Assembly: GCA_963969495.1 (NCBI GenBank)
Contig: OZ018323.1
Span: 76,098,920 to 76,162,919, forward strand
DNA: 64,000 nt
Source of the DNA: Ceratothoa steindachneri
Taxonomy: Eukaryota; Arthropoda; Malacostraca; Isopoda; Cymothoidae
Direction of reading: 5' to 3'
Below the pieces are notes generated by a model. It did not search any database. It was given only the letters and a program-made list of their open reading frames with translations, and had not been told where the DNA came from. Shown piece by piece: positions 51,150 through 63,049 of this stretch (positions within the stretch are counted from its first letter, which is position 1; each line of letters begins with the position of its first letter). The translations under genes and the position numbers were made by a program.

Positions 51150-51299
51150 ATGAGCAAGTTCCGTGCAAGGCAGCTCGATGCCTCTAAACCAATACCGATT
51201 TATTTTCATGAAGATATATTAGACTGTACAGAATTTAATAATGTTACTAATAGGACAGTACCACAATTGCCTACGGGTATGGAAAAGGAAGAAGAAACG
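51150..51299 (+). CDS. Epc: Enhancer of polycomb-like protein, first coding exon
   Basis: Fifty codons from ATG 51150 to a GTGAGT splice donor at 51300, phase 0. The peptide begins MSKFRARQLDASKPIPIYFH and ends RTVPQLPTGMEKEEET, matching the N-terminus of Enhancer of polycomb (E(Pc)/EPC1/EPC2): the FRAR.LDASKP block and the P.GMEKEEE block are the family's hallmarks. The EPcA domain protein is a scaffold subunit of the NuA4/TIP60 histone acetyltransferase complex in the nucleus. The upstream in-frame Met (51135) is less like the family start. Later exons (expected next: an HLQRAI-type block) are not seen in the remaining 12.7 kb, so intron 1 is probably at least that long. Intact reading frame, family-conserved residues and a good donor argue against a retropseudogene. 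Confidence 0.85.
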
Positions 51300-52271
51300 G
51301 TGAGTAAAAGTTTTTTCTATATGGAGCGGGAGTGGCTGCATTCGTCGCCATTTTGGTTGTTGGAGGCGGCAAATTTAAATGCCCAAAATAATAACAAACA
51401 AGACTGACATTAATATCGTGTTTTATATTTCGAAATGACCTAAATTGTTAAGGCATCAATATAATGGAAGAATGTGTTATAAAAAAACCTTTAATATTGC
51501 ATCTTCCAACTCTTAAATAATATATTTTATTAAATTTATATATACTTTTCAATAATTGATCAATTATATTGGGGTTAATAAAATCTGCCCAGTTATTAAT
51601 TATGTACTTATTAATTTTGTACTTTAATTTTAGCTACAATTCACCAATCAAAGAGACAAAACATATCTAGTTGCTATAATGCCTTAAAAAAAAAGGATAA
51701 AAAATATGGCATATCAAAATATCCAAAAATCTACTAAAAAGCCACCACTATTGTATAATCTGCATCTATTGGATTGTGTTATTAGCCAGCAAACCAGTAT
51801 GCTCTTAATTTTGGTAATTCTCCAGATTAATGACCACTATTTTTGCAAATATTTGACATTGTCTATTCTATAGGTCTATCTAAATTGTCCATTTTTTTTT
51901 TTAATAAAAGTAATAATTTCCTACTGGAAATAGCCCAATGAGAATATAAGGTTCACAATTGTCCAAAATATTTGATAAAGATCCCAACTCAGTTTGACTG
52001 TAAAAAATATATTTTATTGGTAATTACAGATTAGTCACTCAGTTGATTTTAAAAATGTTTCCCATAATAAACCATCCATTTCCCAATATATTTTGCACAA
52101 CAGTTTCTGTATAACCACTTCAAATATATGCTCTTTTTGGTAATTTAAGACAAAGATAGCACTGTCATTTCCAAGGTTTTAAAGCCTTCTAATTGAAAAA
52201 GTTATAGAAGCAATGTTATTCAGCTCTGAAACCTGAATATCCGCAGCACGTGCTTGAGACCGATGGGACGC
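51300..52271 (+). other. A+T-rich start of the Epc-like intron 1
   Basis: Begins with the GTGAGT donor. No further exon, branch point or repeat family is recognised in this stretch. Confidence 0.5.
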
Positions 52272-53334
52272 AAAATATTTTGGTAATACTTCAGTTTAGG
52301 GGTGCTGTTTCTGGGCTACAATCTAGGCCTTATGACATCAGATGGTAGCTTTGGTAATACTTTAGTTTATGGGCACATTATAAGGGGCGCTGTTTCTGGG
52401 GTATAATTTCGGCCTTATGACCAGACGGTAGCTTCAAAGGGGGCCAATCACAGTGTTGTATTTTTTTTTCGTTTCTTCTTTATTATTTAGTAAATGCTCG
52501 CACTTCTACTTAATTATATTATTTAGTAATGCTTTGATTTTTTTAGAATTACTAATGTATTAAACTTTGTATGTTTCACTTAACTATTTTTGTGAAACTA
52601 AACAACCCTTAATTCAACCTTATTTCAAACATTGGCAACCATGAAACCGAGTAGTTAAAAGAGTGCGATACCTGTAAATACGGTTTGTTTAACTTCAATA
52701 TGACTTGTGTTCATTCCTCGGTCAATTTAATAGACTTTTCTATAGATCGTGGTCTCATTTAAAAGAAGCGCCGCTCAATTATAATAGCGAAAGGTGGAGA
52801 TAGAGTAAACCTGAACATCTGCGTCACACGCTCGCCTCTGCTATTCCCAGGTCCTGGCCACATAATAAATATTTCATCCATGTTCCAATATGTTGCACCT
52901 TTTTTTGACTAATTTTGAGTTATGGCTCATGAAGAGGATCGCCCTGCGATGACCCTGAGATTTCAATCAATTGTGGGGGGGGGGAGTCTGGGCCCCGACA
53001 TATAATCGTAATTGTTTATAGAATAATGTTTTTACATTTTTGTTTTTATTTAACAAATTGTTTCTGCATGTCTGAATGAAACATAAAAGCAACTTGGGCC
53101 CGATAGATTTCGGCTGAAATTTATTTTCAAAGTAACTATATTTTATTGGTTCTGCATGTTTATCAAAATCATAAAGACAATAGTGCCGCCTACTTTAGAC
53201 TATTTTTGCTGAAAAATTGACATTTTTAGTTACTTTTGAAATAAGGGGCTTCGCCTTTTGATGTCTGACATCATAAGGCCCAAATTTGTAGACCAGGAAC
53301 AGCGCCCCTAAACTGAAGTATTACCAATATTTTA
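52272..53334. mobile_element. 1.06-kb non-autonomous element with about 70-bp TIRs
   Basis: Left end AAAATATTTTGGTAATACTT (52272) followed by CAGTTTAGGGGTGCTGTTTC; the right end (53334 backwards) is its inverted copy. The left TIR is tandemly duplicated (52281-52349 and 52351-52432). An internal block starting 52869 (TCCATGTTCCAATAT) is repeated just outside the right end (53333-53515), a direct repeat of about 190 bp that is not a normal target duplication. No coding capacity found; superfamily unknown. Confidence 0.7.
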
Positions 53335-54668
53335 TCCATGTTCCAATATTTTTTACCTTTTGTGAGTAAATTCAAGGGGACTGCTCATGGGGGAGATATC
53401 ACTGCTGGGGTTTTCTCTGCCATGATTCTGAGTTTCAATCAATTGGTGGTATAATCCTAATTGCTTATAGAATAATGTTCTTAGATTTTTATTTAACCAA
53501 ATTATTTCTGCGAATTATAATGAAGGGTGTCTGATATCAGAAATGAATGAATAGTGAAGTTTTTTTTTGTTTATCACTTAATGTGTTTTTATTATTCTCA
53601 TGCCAAGGAACGACATGGTGGTCTTTGCTAAGGGCTTGTGCCCAATTTATATTTAAGTGCGTTAATCCAAGGTTGGCCAATAAAAAGGAGGAATTGAGTT
53701 TACCATTTCAGCTCAGGAGTTATTGAAAGAAAAACCTCTTACAAAAATAATCTTTAATTTACAAGTAAATAGTAGAATTATTATTGGTTACAAAAACTAA
53801 GCAAACTAATATAATAATGAATGTGACCAGCGGTTAATACAGGCGGGCAAGGAATAGCCCGGGAATTGTAACAATCACTTGAAAGACCCTTATTAAATGC
53901 GGGTTGAGGTAATATTAATTAAATGCAGGGAATTACGGAGGGGTGGGGTGGAGAGTGAATTAAAATGAGGAAAAATCACGGTACTGGAACCTCAGTTTTA
54001 CTTCTGTACTGGCAAATTTGAATGCGTTACCAGTCAAAGCCTCAGGGAGGGACTTCGTAGAGCGGAAGATCAGGTTCTAAGTTGTCCTCCAAATAGGAAT
54101 CACGAAGGGGAGGGGGAGGAGAGTCCATTCCAGGGACTGGTGTTGGCATGGTGACCAGATGGGAATCTGCACAGAAGGGCTTCACAGACTTCCTTGCTCT
54201 TGTCTCACGGTTCAGGTACACAGACCTTGTAGAGTGGAGGGAATGAGCGGAAAGTTGATCCCAGTTAGCTCTCCAAATTGGCCATGAATGGTCTTTTGCA
54301 GTCTCCTTCTTTTCTTATATTCTTATGTTCATTGTGTACAACCTGCGCTTCATCTTTTATCGAACTTTGCTTTATTTTCCGATTGAGAAAAGTTATTAAC
54401 ATTTTTGGAGATCATAATTTGATTAAAGTTACAATTGATTGTTGGAGTTTGTGGTCAGGCATTAGTGGTCAAAGATAATTACGAATTTAGATGTGCAAAA
54501 ACTAAACGACTCAGAAACTGGCATCAGCAATTGCCATTATTTTTAAAAATCAGCTCTGGAATAAAATTCTTTTATACCAAAGCAGGAATTAAAGAAAGAT
54601 TGCACGCTTTCCTCGCCGCTAAGGGGCGCGACAATTTGCCTTCCTGGTCGCCGTGCTGATGGGACTCA
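53335..54668. other. Intron sequence, mostly unassigned
   Basis: Starts with the second copy of the direct repeat (to 53515). Frames at 54278-54478 and 54435-54659 are unrecognised. Confidence 0.35.
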
Positions 54669-54837
54669 GTGCCCTGTCCAGCCCCAGCTTATCCTCTTCT
54701 CGTTCTTTCAGACAGCCTGTATTTCTCCCCTACTTCTTCAGTTCCCCTCAACCTCCCAAAACTTCCTCTGGTTGGCCTCTATTTTCACAGGGTAGATGCT
54801 GACCTTCTCAGCCAACTATCCCGGATTAGGGGAGTGG

Positions 54838-54961
54838 GCTTTGATTTTGTCTTTCCCTGGTGATGGTGCTTTTTGTGGGTGGGTTTTGATGGATGCGGAT
54901 GACCTTTGATAGGCCCTTGTGGCTTTTGTCATCTGTGAAATTATGTTATGATATGTTATGA
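54838..54961 (+). mobile_element. 3' tail of the family-A CR1-like LINE inserted in the Jockey 5' UTR
   Basis: Contains GGATGACCTTTGATAGGCCC and ends ATTATGTTATGATATGTTATG, like the 3' end of the element at 1245-4341 (there on the minus strand). The second Jockey copy at about 63203 lacks this stretch, so the insertion and its boundaries are defined by an empty site. Extreme 5' truncation is typical of LINE insertions. Confidence 0.85.
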
Positions 54962-55235
54962 CAATGTTCCCTAACCCCTGAGCTCCGGTTTGGGATGTTT
55001 TTTTTAACAACCTGCTTCATCTCGACTCATACCTTCCTTACATCCTCTTTCCTTCTCTCTTCCACTCTATCCTTTTTACGCCGTGCCCTAGGTGAGCCAC
55101 CATGCCGAAGGGCTGCCAGGTCACCAGACGGGAGGGGTGGCCTTAAATGGCAGCACCTGGCTCTGCCAGCCCTATACGCACCCCTTGCAGAGCGGGCTAC
55201 TATGAGGGTTGATTAGCATCTGCATCCTGTGAATA

Positions 55236-57300
55236 ATAAGTGATCACCATGCCCAATGATGAGTAACAGAAAAAATTCCCCTTAATTTCCCCCCATGCAC
55301 CTTCAGAGCCACCCTCAGGCAGCTCCACTGAAAAAATGGAGGTCCTTCCCCCTGTGCTTTCACAGGGGACCCTCCAAATCTCTTTAACCGGAGAGGAGGC
55401 TTACTCCTCTCCTTTGCCTACAGGTGTAGGGGACTCCCCCTCACCTCCGGAGGCTTACTCCTCTCCTTTGCCTACAGGTGTAGGGGGCACCCCCTTGTCT
55501 GGAGGTGCCCTCGGGGGGACTGCCAAGAAAGGCAGCCCATAACCAACTGCTCCTCATTGAGGTAGCCTGGTAGGGCAAACCCCCTTAGGGGGGAGAGGGA
55601 AGATAGGGCCCATCGGCTGCTTTGCTCCAGAGACCTGCTGGCTCGTATACTGAGTTTAGCAGGGGTCAAGGCCTGTGCCTTCCCGTACTCAACTTGTGAC
55701 ACTGCTGCCAATGGGACCTGTGGGGGGATGGCCAAATAGAGCCCACCACCCCCAGATAGACATGGTCCTTGAGGCAACCCAGCCTCAGACATTAGGGCCT
55801 TCCATGTGGCCAAATCTGGGCTTGGCGCCAAGCACTGAACTTGACCACCCCTATGCAAGGTCCTCCTCAAACGGCTCTGGTCTCCAAGGCAGGCCAAAGG
55901 AGGGATCTCCTTTGGCCGGTGCCCCTGCGACCGCCAGGACTTTCTCCATCTTGTTAAGCGACGAAGCGAAGATCGGCGCGTCTGACCCCACTGCCACCCC
56001 CTGGTGCAGAGTCCCTGACAAAGACCAAAAGTACAAGTATGCAGAGCGTGATGGCAGCATGTTGGCTAAGGGCAACATGGTCCATCAGAGGAGAGCTTTA
56101 GCTAGTGTGAATGGTAGAGAGTCGAAAGTGACCCATTTCTCGGATGGGAGCCTTTTGGCGAATGCGTCAAATCCCTCTGAGGCAGCCATGATTAGTGTCC
56201 TTCCGACACTTGATGGCACCCCATGAGGTTGACGCCACTAGATAAGAATACAAATCTTCCTTCTTAGTTTATTGAGCAGTCACAGCAAAGGGTGATGGAC
56301 ACGGCCATCAATCATTTTTCACATTATTAATCAGATGAAACAATATTTGGACTAACAATTCACCTTTAAAATATAAAATAAACGCATTCAATCATAGTTA
56401 AGTAACAAGATAAAGTTAACACTTAATGATGTAACCAATGAATGCAGATAATAACCATCTTTGGATCGTTCACGCGATCTTACGCAATAAGATGCAACAT
56501 ATAACTAGGTCTACTAAAGTAGACAATATGGGGCGATTGCCTCGCAATATATTATTCAAATTAGGTTCCCCTTCCCTTCAAGAATGAGGTAAAAAAAGGA
56601 TGCTGGACACCACACACACCTGTGGGAGAAGAATTAATGGACTTAAATACTACCCTTGGGTATAAATGAACATGAATAACAAATAATGACAAGTGATATT
56701 ATGGGTGTTATCTAGCCGCACTCTACCATGATCTTCATGAAAGGAGTAGTTTATGCAATGGAACTAATGGACTACTCCACGGGCCAGTCAAGATCAAACG
56801 TGTGACTGCCCCAACCGGTGCATGCCGGTTGGTATTGCTATCTTGTGAAGGTATTCGTGCCACTGCCGCAGAGGTGCTATTACTGCCATCACTTCGGCCA
56901 TACTAATCGCTCCTGTTGACGTGCAAAGTCGGGATTACCTGAAACCTGTGTAAGTTGCTCCAAGCTGCACACAATAAGTCCAAATCGTGTGTGGCCAAGT
57001 GTGTAATTTGCAGAGAGCCGTACTGCACTTCTTTGAAGCAATGTGGTGTGTATCTCCTTAGAAGGAAATTCTGGTTGTTCAGGCTCAAGGCGAAACAACC
57101 AGGCACCTCCACCGAGTCATTAGATTCACAGGAGGCAACACCCCTGAAGTTGGTCACCAGGATTCCTAAAGCTGGTGGGTTGGGTGGATCCTCAAAAAGA
57201 GGGGGAGGGGGAAAAAGACTTGCATGGTCAGCCCAACTTTCCCCAATAAGTCCTCGAAGGCGACAGTGCCAACAGCACCTGGCGTTCTGCCTCTGAGAAG
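55236..57300 (+). pseudogene. LINE ORF1 (gag-like), broken
   Basis: Nucleic-acid-binding ORF1 of the Jockey/I-type element. The segment 55675-56226 is open (SRTQLVTLLPMGP to MISVLPTLDGTP), and the C-terminal portion has the CX2CX4HX4C knuckle. A 53-bp internal duplication (GAGGCTTACTCCTCTCC at 55397 and 55450) is absent from copy 2. Long minus-strand frames in this interval are antisense shadows caused by its G+C content. Confidence 0.65.
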
Positions 57301-57379
57301 TGCACAGCCATTCCTGTGAGGGTCTTCTTCGAAGAGAGCCCCGCATCTCCTCCGAGCTAGGTCTGGAGGGCATATTTCT

Positions 57380-60290
57380 TCAATGGAATTGCCTCAGACT
57401 AGCTCATCTCATCCCATTCCCCATTAGCTATCTTTTTGCAGGAGGCCATGCTGGGCGCATGTCCCCTGCCCACCCTCCCAGGGTATAAGGGTTTTGCGAC
57501 CCCTCCACCATGGGATGGCGACCGGGCGGGAGGATGTGCAATTTACACCTGGCATGATGTCTCCCTTCTCTTTGCTTTAGATGCCTCCTTTCAAGCAGTA
57601 GCTGTGCAGCTGCACCTTGATAGGAGGTATAGTTATTTCTGCATACAATCCACTGTCAGCTGACTTCAATGCTGGGGACTTCCGCCATTTTGTGGCATGG
57701 TTGCCGAGGCCCTTTCTCTTATTCGGAGATCTAAACGGTAGACACCCCCTCTTGGGAGACCTTTAATGCTAACCTGATTGACGAGCTTGAGATAGGTGTC
57801 CTAAATATGGTAGTGATCACTTTCCCATTCAAATATCATTTTCTGGGCCGCTGCTCCCCCCTCCCAAGGGCATGCTCCAGTGGTGCTTGGTGCAGTGGTC
57901 TGCATTTCAGGAAATGACTGAATTCTCTATCTCAGTTGAGGAGTTTAGGTTGGTAGATAAGGCCGTTGAGTTCTCCAGCAACCTTATCGCCGCGTACCTA
58001 ATTGCTATTCTAGAAGGTCTGGCCATTTTGCACACCGACCACTCCTGTGGTGGTCAGCCAAGTGTGAGACTGCCCTCAAGCAGAAGCATTATGCCTACAT
58101 GCACTATAAGCGCCGCCCAAACGATTTAACTGTCGCTGAATTTCATCAGGCTAGGTTCCGGTATATTTCGAAGCACGCCCACCCTTCTTCTTGGTGGGCA
58201 TACGTGTCTTTACTTAATGAGAAAGACCCCTCTAGCAGAGGTGTGGAAGGGAGTCAAAAGGATTTAGGGCAAGTTCTCCAGGAGAATGGAACCGCATACA
58301 TGGCGGAGTCATTCCTGTCTGCATTCTCTAGTTGAGATGCTGCTCTGCCAGCATTCAATGTATGACAGGATGTTGTGCCCTAGGCCGCTGGCTGGACTTT
58401 TCTTCCAAAGGTGGAGAACCCTTCAACGACAGAGTTCCTGACAAACTGTCTCCTGTACAGTGCGGCTTCCGCAAGTTACACTCCATGCTGGATGTTCTGC
58501 TCCAATTGGAAAATGCTGCCTGTGAGGCCTTCCTTCATAGACAGCACTACGCCACTGTGTTTTCCCACCTGTAGAAGGCCTCTGATACCGCATGGCAATA
58601 TGGGGGCAAGGGGATGCTCCCCACTCTTTATATCTGAATTTTTACCAAATTGTTCATTCTGTGTACAGGGAGCCCTCTCTGGCCCAATGGCGCAGGAAGA
58701 GGGTGTCCCGCAGGGAAGTGTCCTCAGTGTCGCACTCTTTGCCCTGAACATCAACAGCATCACCTTGGTTCTGCCAGAAGATGTTCTCGCTATGCTCTAC
58801 ATGGACGACCTTTTGATCTATTTTGACCCGGCCCAGATGCTAACTATGGAGCATTGACCCACGTCTCTATGCCAAAGTGCACAGGTTTCAGTTTTCCTTG
58901 GCCAAGACTAAGGTGGTGCATTTCTGCCGCCATCCATGGCTCCACCTTGACCCTGACTTGTTTCTCAATAGAGTACACCTGGAAGTGGTAGAATTGCACC
59001 AATTCCTTGATCGTATTTGACCGACACCTCAGCTGGGAGGCTTATATACAGAGCCTTAGGGTGTCTTGTACCCGCACCATGGATAGTCTTCATTCCGTGA
59101 TGTTCAGCGCTTGGGGCGCTGATAGGACGATTGCCTTACTTTTTATCGATCCTTTGTCCGTCCGAAGCTCGACTCCAGATGCAAGTTTTATGCATCTACA
59201 GCTGAGCATGTATTGCGGAAGGTAGCCTCGATCCACCACACCGGTCTTCGCCTGGTGATCGGTGCCTTCTGCACTTCCCCCATTGAGAGCCTACTTGTCT
59301 GTGCTGGGGAGATGCCACTCACTCTACGCTGTGCACAGTGCATTATTCGCCTGTACGTGTGAGCCCAGTGCCTCCCTCAGTTGCCAACAGTGCCTATGCC
59401 GCCGAGAGATGCCAGTCATACCCTAACCTCTTTGGATTTAGGGTTAGGAAATTCCTTTGAGAGCTACGTATAGCACTCGATCCGGTGGTGCCTCTGGTTC
59501 TGCCCAGGATGCCACCTTGGAGGGTACCACCTTTGACTAGTTGTTGCTACACCTCTGCTCCCAAAGCTTGTACAGCATTGGGAGTATTGTGTTTGGCCTT
59601 TTTTGAGCAAACCTCGTATCACGCTGGAACCGTGCCAGTGTATACAGATGGCTCCAAGTCCCAAGAGGAGGGGTCAGCTTCCATGCTATATCCCCTCTGT
59701 TTGAAGTCAGTAGGGCTCTCCCTGGCACTGCATCTGTCTTTACAGCCAAGCTGGTGGCAATATACCACTCGCTAGGGGAGATTACGCGACGTGCCCGGTT
59801 CAGAGACCGGATTGTGATTTATAGCGACTCACAAAGCAGCATTGGAATCTCTGCATCCCCTGGTTCATGATATCCGTGATGCCACGGTTTTGGCAAGCCG
59901 GGCGGATGTCAAAATTATCTTCTGTTGGTTTCCTGGACAAGTAGGAACTGCGGGGAATGAGGGCGCCAAAGAGTCTGCGAGGATTGGGTGACCGGACCAG
60001 CGTTTTGCTCTTCCTCACACCGACTACATGGCAGGAATATGGGCTGCTTGGCAAAGAAGATGGGAGATGGTTGAAGGAAACTTAAAGTTTCATGCCATTG
60101 CATGGACATGCCCCCCAATGTTGCGAAGGTTTCAGGTTGCTTTCTGTCGTCTCCGATTGGACACACTCGCGGGATAGAGCACTCGCCTACGCCCTACTGT
60201 TAAGACTGCATTGTCCCCCAGACTGTTCAGCACATTCTTGTTGAATGTCCCAGTCTGGGTGATCGTGCACGTTATCTGTACCGGCATTGA
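57380..60290 (+). pseudogene. LINE ORF2 (EN-RT-RNase H), broken
   Basis: Endonuclease, RT and RNase H blocks appear in the usual order, but scattered over all three frames. YMDD is the catalytic box of the RT, where most LINE RTs here have FADD or YADD. The RNase H carries the first Asp (YTDGS) and a later Asp (SDSQ). Together these would copy the element's RNA at a nicked target. Non-functional as it stands. Confidence 0.8.
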
Positions 60291-60571
60291 CTTATGAACT
60301 CATATCTTTTTAGAGGAGGCCGGCCTTCTTTTCCTTTTTTTGTGCTTCTTTTTTGTAGGTCGCATGTTCCTGCACCGAGGGGAGGTGGACCTACCCCAGA
60401 TGCAGGAGCATGCTTCTTGTCCTCTTGCTTTTTCTCATTATTTTTATAGTTATTTGTTAGTTACATAGTTTGTTTTGTTATTTATTTTCTAATATAGCAT
60501 GGTATTAAGCTGTGTGGAGTCTGGTGACTTATGTCCAAGTAGGTAGTCGCCAGATGAGCTCTTAAAAAAAA

Positions 60572-61930
60572 TAGTCTCACCTCCATATTGTGTAAGCTAT
60601 TAGAAAAAATATTACATAAACAGATCATTAACTACCTCGAATCCAACAATATATTTACTCCCTATCAGCATGGCTTCCGTGCTCGCCGATCATGCCTCAC
60701 TGCTCTACTTGAATATTTTGAAGATATTTCTGGTCATCTAGACAGTGGAACCCCAGTTGATGCAATATACCTTGACTGCCAGAAATCTTTTGACACTGTA
60801 CCTATCAAAAGACTCCTGTCCAAAGTTGGAGCTGTTGGAATACAAGGCATAATTTTAAAATGGATTTGGGATTTCTAATGGGATGTGAATAAGTTATCTT
60901 GAGGGGAGTAGCTTCAGAATGGGTGGAGATCCTGAGTGGCATCCCCCAGGGTTGTGTGCTGGGTTCTGTCTTGTTTCTTATCTACAGTGCTCGACAAAAG
61001 TTTAGGCCGGGTGCGTGTCAGACAAGTTGCAGCATGATAAGTGTCATAAAAATATTAATCTTACCCTTAATACTTTGTCGGGCATCCTGTGTATTTCTTG
61101 ACATCCCTCAGGCATCCTGGCATGGACATAGCAAGATCATGTAGCTTCTGGATAGGTATAGCATCCCAACATACCCTAATTTCCTTCTCCAACTTGGGGA
61201 GAGTGCTGACGTCCTTCCCTTGTAACTGCCTCACTTTCCCCATAATAAGGCCACAAGTTTTGTCGAGCACTGTACATAAACAATATATTACTCAACATTG
61301 ATTGGTCCATTGAGCTGTTTGCCGATGATTCGAAACTCTACCGTGCTTTACAAAGCTCAAATGATGCACATGTACTGCAGGATGATCTTTATAAGCTGGA
61401 GGCATGGAGTAGAAAATGGTTTCTCAAATTCAATGAGTACAAATGTACTATCCACTTTAGTTATCACAATCCACCTCATACATACTCGCTGAATGGAAAG
61501 GAGTTGTCTCTATCCCATGAAGAAAAAGAACTGGGCATCTATGTAGCAGATACTTCAAGTTTGGCAGCTACATTGCAAAGATTTCAGCCAAGAGCCTCTA
61601 CAAGACTTTAAATCTGTCCTCATCTTGAACATGCTGTCCAGTGCTGGTCCCCTCACCTTAAGAAAGACATTAAGCTATTGGAACAAGTGCAAAGACCAGC
61701 TACTGCCCTGGCCCTAACTCAGAGATCTCGCCTATACTGACAGCCTCAAGGCCTTGGATCTCACTACCCTCGAAGAAAGGCGAATTAGAGGTGACCTTAT
61801 TGAGGTCAAAAGATGACCCATGGACTAACCACAAGAGGTTACCAATTCAAGTTAGCTGTGCCACACGTACACACAAACACCATAAAATATTTCTTTAGTG
61901 TCTTTAAATCTAATTATGATGAGTAAGTAC
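60572..61930 (+). mobile_element. CR1/L2-like LINE RT fragment (family F) with nested MITE
   Basis: The plus strand reads CKLLEKILHKQIINYLESNN, YQHGFRARRSCLTALLEYFE and AIYLDCQKSFDTVPIKRLLS (60588-60878), SGIPQGCVLGSVLFLIY (60935-60984), then after the MITE INNILLNIDW, ELFADDSKLYRALQSSN (about 61315) and a thumb region ([20 protein letters not shown], about 61625). It starts directly after the Jockey poly(A), so the Jockey copy may have inserted into it, although its 5' half was not found on the other side. Confidence 0.85.
60985..61272. mobile_element. 288-bp Tc1/mariner-type MITE
   Basis: Termini CAGTGCTCGACAAAAGTTTA and, reverse-complemented from 61272, CAGTGCTCGACAAAACTTGT, with TA on both sides (60983-60984, 61273-61274). 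Removing the element plus one TA joins ..VLFLIY to INNILL.., restoring the LINE RT frame. Non-coding. Confidence 0.92.
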
Positions 61931-63049
61931 ACCATGCAATTAAAGATCCAGAAACACAAGAGTTGTAACCCCCTAGTAAGAATTATTCGGATGAGGCCCT
62001 AAAAGGGCCCCTCTCAATTTTAGGCCACTTAAATTTAATTTAGTCATAAAAGGTGAAACATATTGGAATATGGATAAAATATTATGCCGAGGCGAGTGTG
62101 TGGCTAAAACATTGGAAATGACAGCTTTAATAAACTTGGTAAGACCACCAATCAGTAGCACCTCTCATTTAGGTAGGTGAATTTAATTAGTGGTCCAGTC
62201 CGTAACAATGACACACCAGACAATATTGGCGCAAGTTAGTTGGTTACATGCTAAACCTTACGATCTGTTCCATGCTAACAATTGTTGTTGTTTTTTAGCC
62301 TATTTCAATTGAAACTAGTATTTTAAAAAAAATTTCATTCAGTGCGCATGAATATGCACATTTGAATCCAAGTTCAAATCATGATCCCGCCATTTTTTAT
62401 ATGTATTTAAAGAAAACAAGAAATAGACTACCACACCTTGTAAAGGAAATAAGATGATAATGAATTTTATTTACATTATTTAAGCAGATAGATTCAAATT
62501 AGTGGCCAGAACTAAATTAAATTGCAACCTCTCTACATAAACTAAACCAGTTTGGGCATTTTTTTATATCAGTGACTCCAGAGTTTTTCCTGTTATCCTA
62601 TAATGATTTGTCCTTTTTTCCAAAATCTTTCGTTAAATTGCTACTTATTCCTGAGAGCGAGTGGGGGGTTGGTGGGCATATAGCAACCCATAGTACGGTT
62701 TCCAGTAACCAAACATATGCGAATAACCAAACTCATATACACATAATCTAAAAATATAAATTAGCACACTTTATTGACCATCACAATTAATGTTTTACTT
62801 GATAAATATGAACATCAAAATGGAATGGCTTGCCTATCGTGACTTCATCTACACCAAAATAACGAATTTTTTTTACTTTGGTTTATACCTTTTCTTTTTT
62901 TTTAGGGAGAAGTTTTTATATACCTTCTTTTTCACAGAATTTTTTCATTCTTTTTTCTCTTCTATCCTTTTTAAATACTTAAACTTTGTAATTAATGTGC
63001 AGATGAACAAAAGATGAAACACACTGCTATTGTGTGTAGCTTAGCCTCT
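61931..63049. other. Intron sequence, unassigned
   Basis: A+T-rich, with T-runs near 62865-62900. No coding similarity or repeat seen. Confidence 0.4.

Larger units (their letters stand above)
54669..60571 (+). mobile_element. Jockey/I-type LINE with RNase H (family E, copy 1), nearly full length
   Basis: The 5' part matches 63050-64000. ORF1 (about 55250-57300) ends with a CCHC knuckle RCYYCHHFGHTNRSC (56877-56921) and a partial second one (CVSCSKLHT). ORF2 has an endonuclease (YKGFATPPPWDGDRAGGCAI at 57484, FLLFGDLNGRHPLLG at about 57715), RT (VPQGSVLSVALFALNINSI and the YMDDLLIYF catalytic box, 58700-58830), RNase H (VPVYTDGSKSQEEG at 59631; IYSDSQSSIGISA at about 59818; GNEGAKE) and a C-terminal QHILVECPSLGDRARYL (60220-60275). 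The 3' UTR ends in a short poly(A) at 60563-60571. At least eight frame breaks. It carries a 124-bp CR1-like insertion at 54838 and an unresolved ~540-bp stretch at 56230-56770. Confidence 0.88.

Noticed and set aside
55472..56078. Long minus-strand frames over the Jockey ORF1
   Set aside because: The plus strand carries the ORF1 order continuing to the CCHC knuckle and ORF2; the minus frames show no family.
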